6,999 bases of DNA from an uncultured Clostridia bacterium (lineage in GTDB: Bacteria; Bacillota; Clostridia; Oscillospirales; Oscillospiraceae): NCBI GenBank assembly GCA_945918315.1, contig CAMEIK010000058.1, positions 1 through 6,999 on the forward strand. The letters are read 5' to 3'. Shown one piece after another: positions 6,235 through 6,999 of the stretch. The notes below the pieces were generated by a model. The model did not search any database. It was not told the origin of the DNA and saw only the letters and a program-made list of their open reading frames with translations. The translations under genes were made by a program, and so were the position numbers. Numbering within the stretch: position 1 is the stretch's first letter; each line of letters opens with the position of its first letter.

Positions 6235-6242
6235 GTTAACTT
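6233..6242. promoter_or_regulatory. 10-bp palindrome overlapping the third operator copy
   Basis: AAGTTAACTT is a perfect palindrome that begins within the last bases of the third TTTGCAAA copy, in the predicted 5' leader. It may be part of the regulator's binding geometry or a chance AT-rich palindrome. Confidence 0.3.
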
Positions 6243-6265
6243 AGCATTTTATGAAGGAGTCCTCT

Positions 6266-6469
6266 ATGAAAACACGCATCCGTGAGCTTCGCAAGGCACG
6301 CAAGCTGTCACAGGAGGAGCTGGCCGACCTGGTTGGTACCACCCGGCAGACCATCACCTCTATCGAGGTGGGAAAGTATACCGCTTCCCTGCCCCTTGCC
6401 TACAAAATCGCCCGGGTCTTCGGACTGACCATCGAAGAAGTCTTTGACTTTTCGGATCTGGAGGAATGA
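6266..6469 (+). CDS. Small XRE/Cro-C1-type helix-turn-helix transcriptional regulator
   Basis: The 67-residue protein is essentially one DNA-binding domain of the Cro/C1 (HTH_3) fold. Helices 2 and 3 are SQEELADLVG (15-24) and TTRQTITSIEVGK (25-37), with the typical recognition-helix Arg-Gln-Thr and the late LAYKIARVFGLTIEEVF segment (44-60). There is no sensor or dimerisation domain beyond it. The frame opens at ATG 6251, but I chose ATG 6266 because AAGGAG (6254-6259) is 6 nt upstream of it and would otherwise be coding. The stop overlaps the downstream membrane gene as ATGA. Small regulators of this type commonly sit beside short membrane proteins in Firmicutes, generally without a known function. 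It probably represses its own promoter through the TTTGCAAA sites. The signal it responds to is unknown; it could also be an activator. Confidence 0.93.
   Translation: MKTRIRELRKARKLSQEELADLVGTTRQTITSIEVGKYTASLPLAYKIARVFGLTIEEVFDFSDLEE
6460..6464 (+). promoter_or_regulatory. SD that decides the start of the membrane-protein gene
   Basis: GGAGG, inside the last codons of the HTH gene, is 1 nt from the ATG at 6466 and 7 nt from the in-frame ATG at 6472. The 7-nt spacing favours 6472 as the main start, although 6466 forms the neat ATGA overlap with the HTH stop. Confidence 0.65.
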
Positions 6470-6471
6470 AA

Positions 6472-6936
6472 ATGGAACAATATCGTGAAAAACTGAAAAT
6501 GCAGAACGCCCTCATTGCCATTGGCTGCGGTATTCTGGCTTTGTTCTGCATGGTGATTGCCATGGACGGAAATCTCATTACCCTTCCCAAGCCGGAGGCA
6601 TCGGAACACTGGCAGGATTTCTGGCAGGGCTTTTGCACAGGCGCGGCAGCCGGTATTCTGCTGCTGATGGTCTTTTTCCTGGCACGGAATCTTCGGGCAA
6701 TCAGCGACGACAAGATGCTAAAAAAACTGTACATCAAAACCAATGATGAGCGTACGGAGAAGATTTATACCACCGCCCGGGGCACCGCAATGCAGGTATT
6801 TCTCATTGGCGGTCTTGCCGCGGTGTGCATCGGCGGTTATTTCAGCATGACAGTGGGGCTGACGATTCTGGGCTGCGTCATTTTTTGCTCTCTTTGCTGC
6901 ATTGGATTCAAGTTATATTTTTCCGCAAAGTTATAA
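6472..6936 (+). CDS. Four-helix membrane protein of unknown function, partner of the HTH regulator
   Basis: The 154-residue protein (156 if it starts at 6466) has four hydrophobic segments, near residues 12-31, 53-71, 105-124 and 127-150. The loop between segments 2 and 3 is charged and contains KKLYIKTNDERTEKIY (84-99). A similar Asp-Glu-Arg-rich stretch before a membrane helix occurs in small HTH-associated membrane proteins of the DUF2178-like kind; I make that comparison from memory and hold it loosely. There is no signal peptide, catalytic motif or transporter signature. By the positive-inside rule, the basic N-terminus and central loop probably face the cytoplasm, where the loop could contact the regulator. 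The gene is translationally coupled to the HTH gene and shares its promoter. Possible roles are a membrane sensor that sequesters the regulator or a stress or immunity protein; neither is demonstrated. Confidence 0.85.
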   Translation: MEQYREKLKMQNALIAIGCGILALFCMVIAMDGNLITLPKPEASEHWQDFWQGFCTGAAAGILLLMVFFLARNLRAISDDKMLKKLYIKTNDERTEKIYTTARGTAMQVFLIGGLAAVCIGGYFSMTVGLTILGCVIFCSLCCIGFKLYFSAKL

Positions 6937-6943
6937 TCCAAAT

Positions 6944-6964
6944 GCCACCGGCGAAGCCGGTGGC
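6944..6964 (+). terminator. GC-rich stem-loop after the HTH/membrane-protein cassette
   Basis: Arms GCCACCGGC (6944-6952) and GCCGGTGGC (6956-6964) pair perfectly over a GAA triloop, 7 nt after the membrane-protein stop. No T run follows on the plus strand. Position suggests transcription termination or 3' end protection, possibly for converging transcripts from both sides. Confidence 0.55.
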
Positions 6965-6970
6965 TTGCAC

Positions 6971-6987
6971 AGGCCCTATAAGGGCCT
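6971..6987. terminator. Second short stem-loop at the right end of the window
   Basis: AGGCCCT (6971-6977) and AGGGCCT (6981-6987) form a 7-bp stem with an ATA loop, 6 nt after the previous hairpin. No T run is visible before the window ends. It may be part of a tandem terminator or belong to whatever lies to the right. Confidence 0.35.
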
Positions 6988-6999
6988 AATACAGCAGCG

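Noticed and set aside
6924..6932. GCAAAGTTA at the end of the membrane-protein gene, identical to bases of the third operator
   Set aside because: It lies in coding sequence, lacks the left half of the palindrome and is isolated.

Overview
The window looks like a piece of a moderately GC-rich Firmicutes chromosome. It probably comes from an Oscillospiraceae-type clostridium: the gene order pyrH-frr-uppS-cdsA-dxr-rseP is classic for Gram-positive bacteria, the Shine-Dalgarno (SD) sequences are strong AGGAGG types, and the promoters are sigma-A-like. This placement is inference; there is no rRNA gene in the window to confirm it. Most of the window is ordinary core-genome sequence, and nothing indicates a phage, insertion sequence or CRISPR array.

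Positions 1-4153 (minus strand) hold one compact operon, read right to left. The order is pyrH (UMP kinase), frr (ribosome recycling factor), uppS (undecaprenyl diphosphate synthase), cdsA (CDP-diglyceride synthase), dxr (DXP reductoisomerase) and the first 12 codons of rseP (site-2 protease), cut by the window edge. Gaps between genes are 3, 105, 5, 13 and 32 nt. Several SD sequences lie inside the end of the previous gene. The only roomy gap, frr-uppS, contains a perfect 15-bp inverted repeat. Together the genes link pyrimidine nucleotide supply and ribosome recycling to isoprenoid precursor synthesis (dxr), the lipid carrier for the cell wall (uppS) and phospholipid precursors (cdsA).

Positions 4154-4457 are a divergent intergenic region. 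It carries a good minus-strand promoter for the pyrH operon and a good plus-strand promoter for glnS. The rpsB-tsf pair that often precedes pyrH is absent here.

Positions 4458-6131 (plus strand) encode glutaminyl-tRNA synthetase, a full-length enzyme with both class I signature motifs, followed by a strong stem-loop.

Positions 6163-6936 (plus strand) are the least ordinary part: a two-gene cassette of a 67-residue XRE/Cro-type helix-turn-helix regulator and a 154-residue protein with four predicted membrane segments, joined by an ATGA overlap. Its promoter is embedded in three TTTGCAAA palindromes spaced exactly 23 bp apart, one upstream of the -35, one in the spacer and one at the predicted transcription start. 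This suggests tight autoregulation. Two GC-rich hairpins follow the cassette up to the end of the window.
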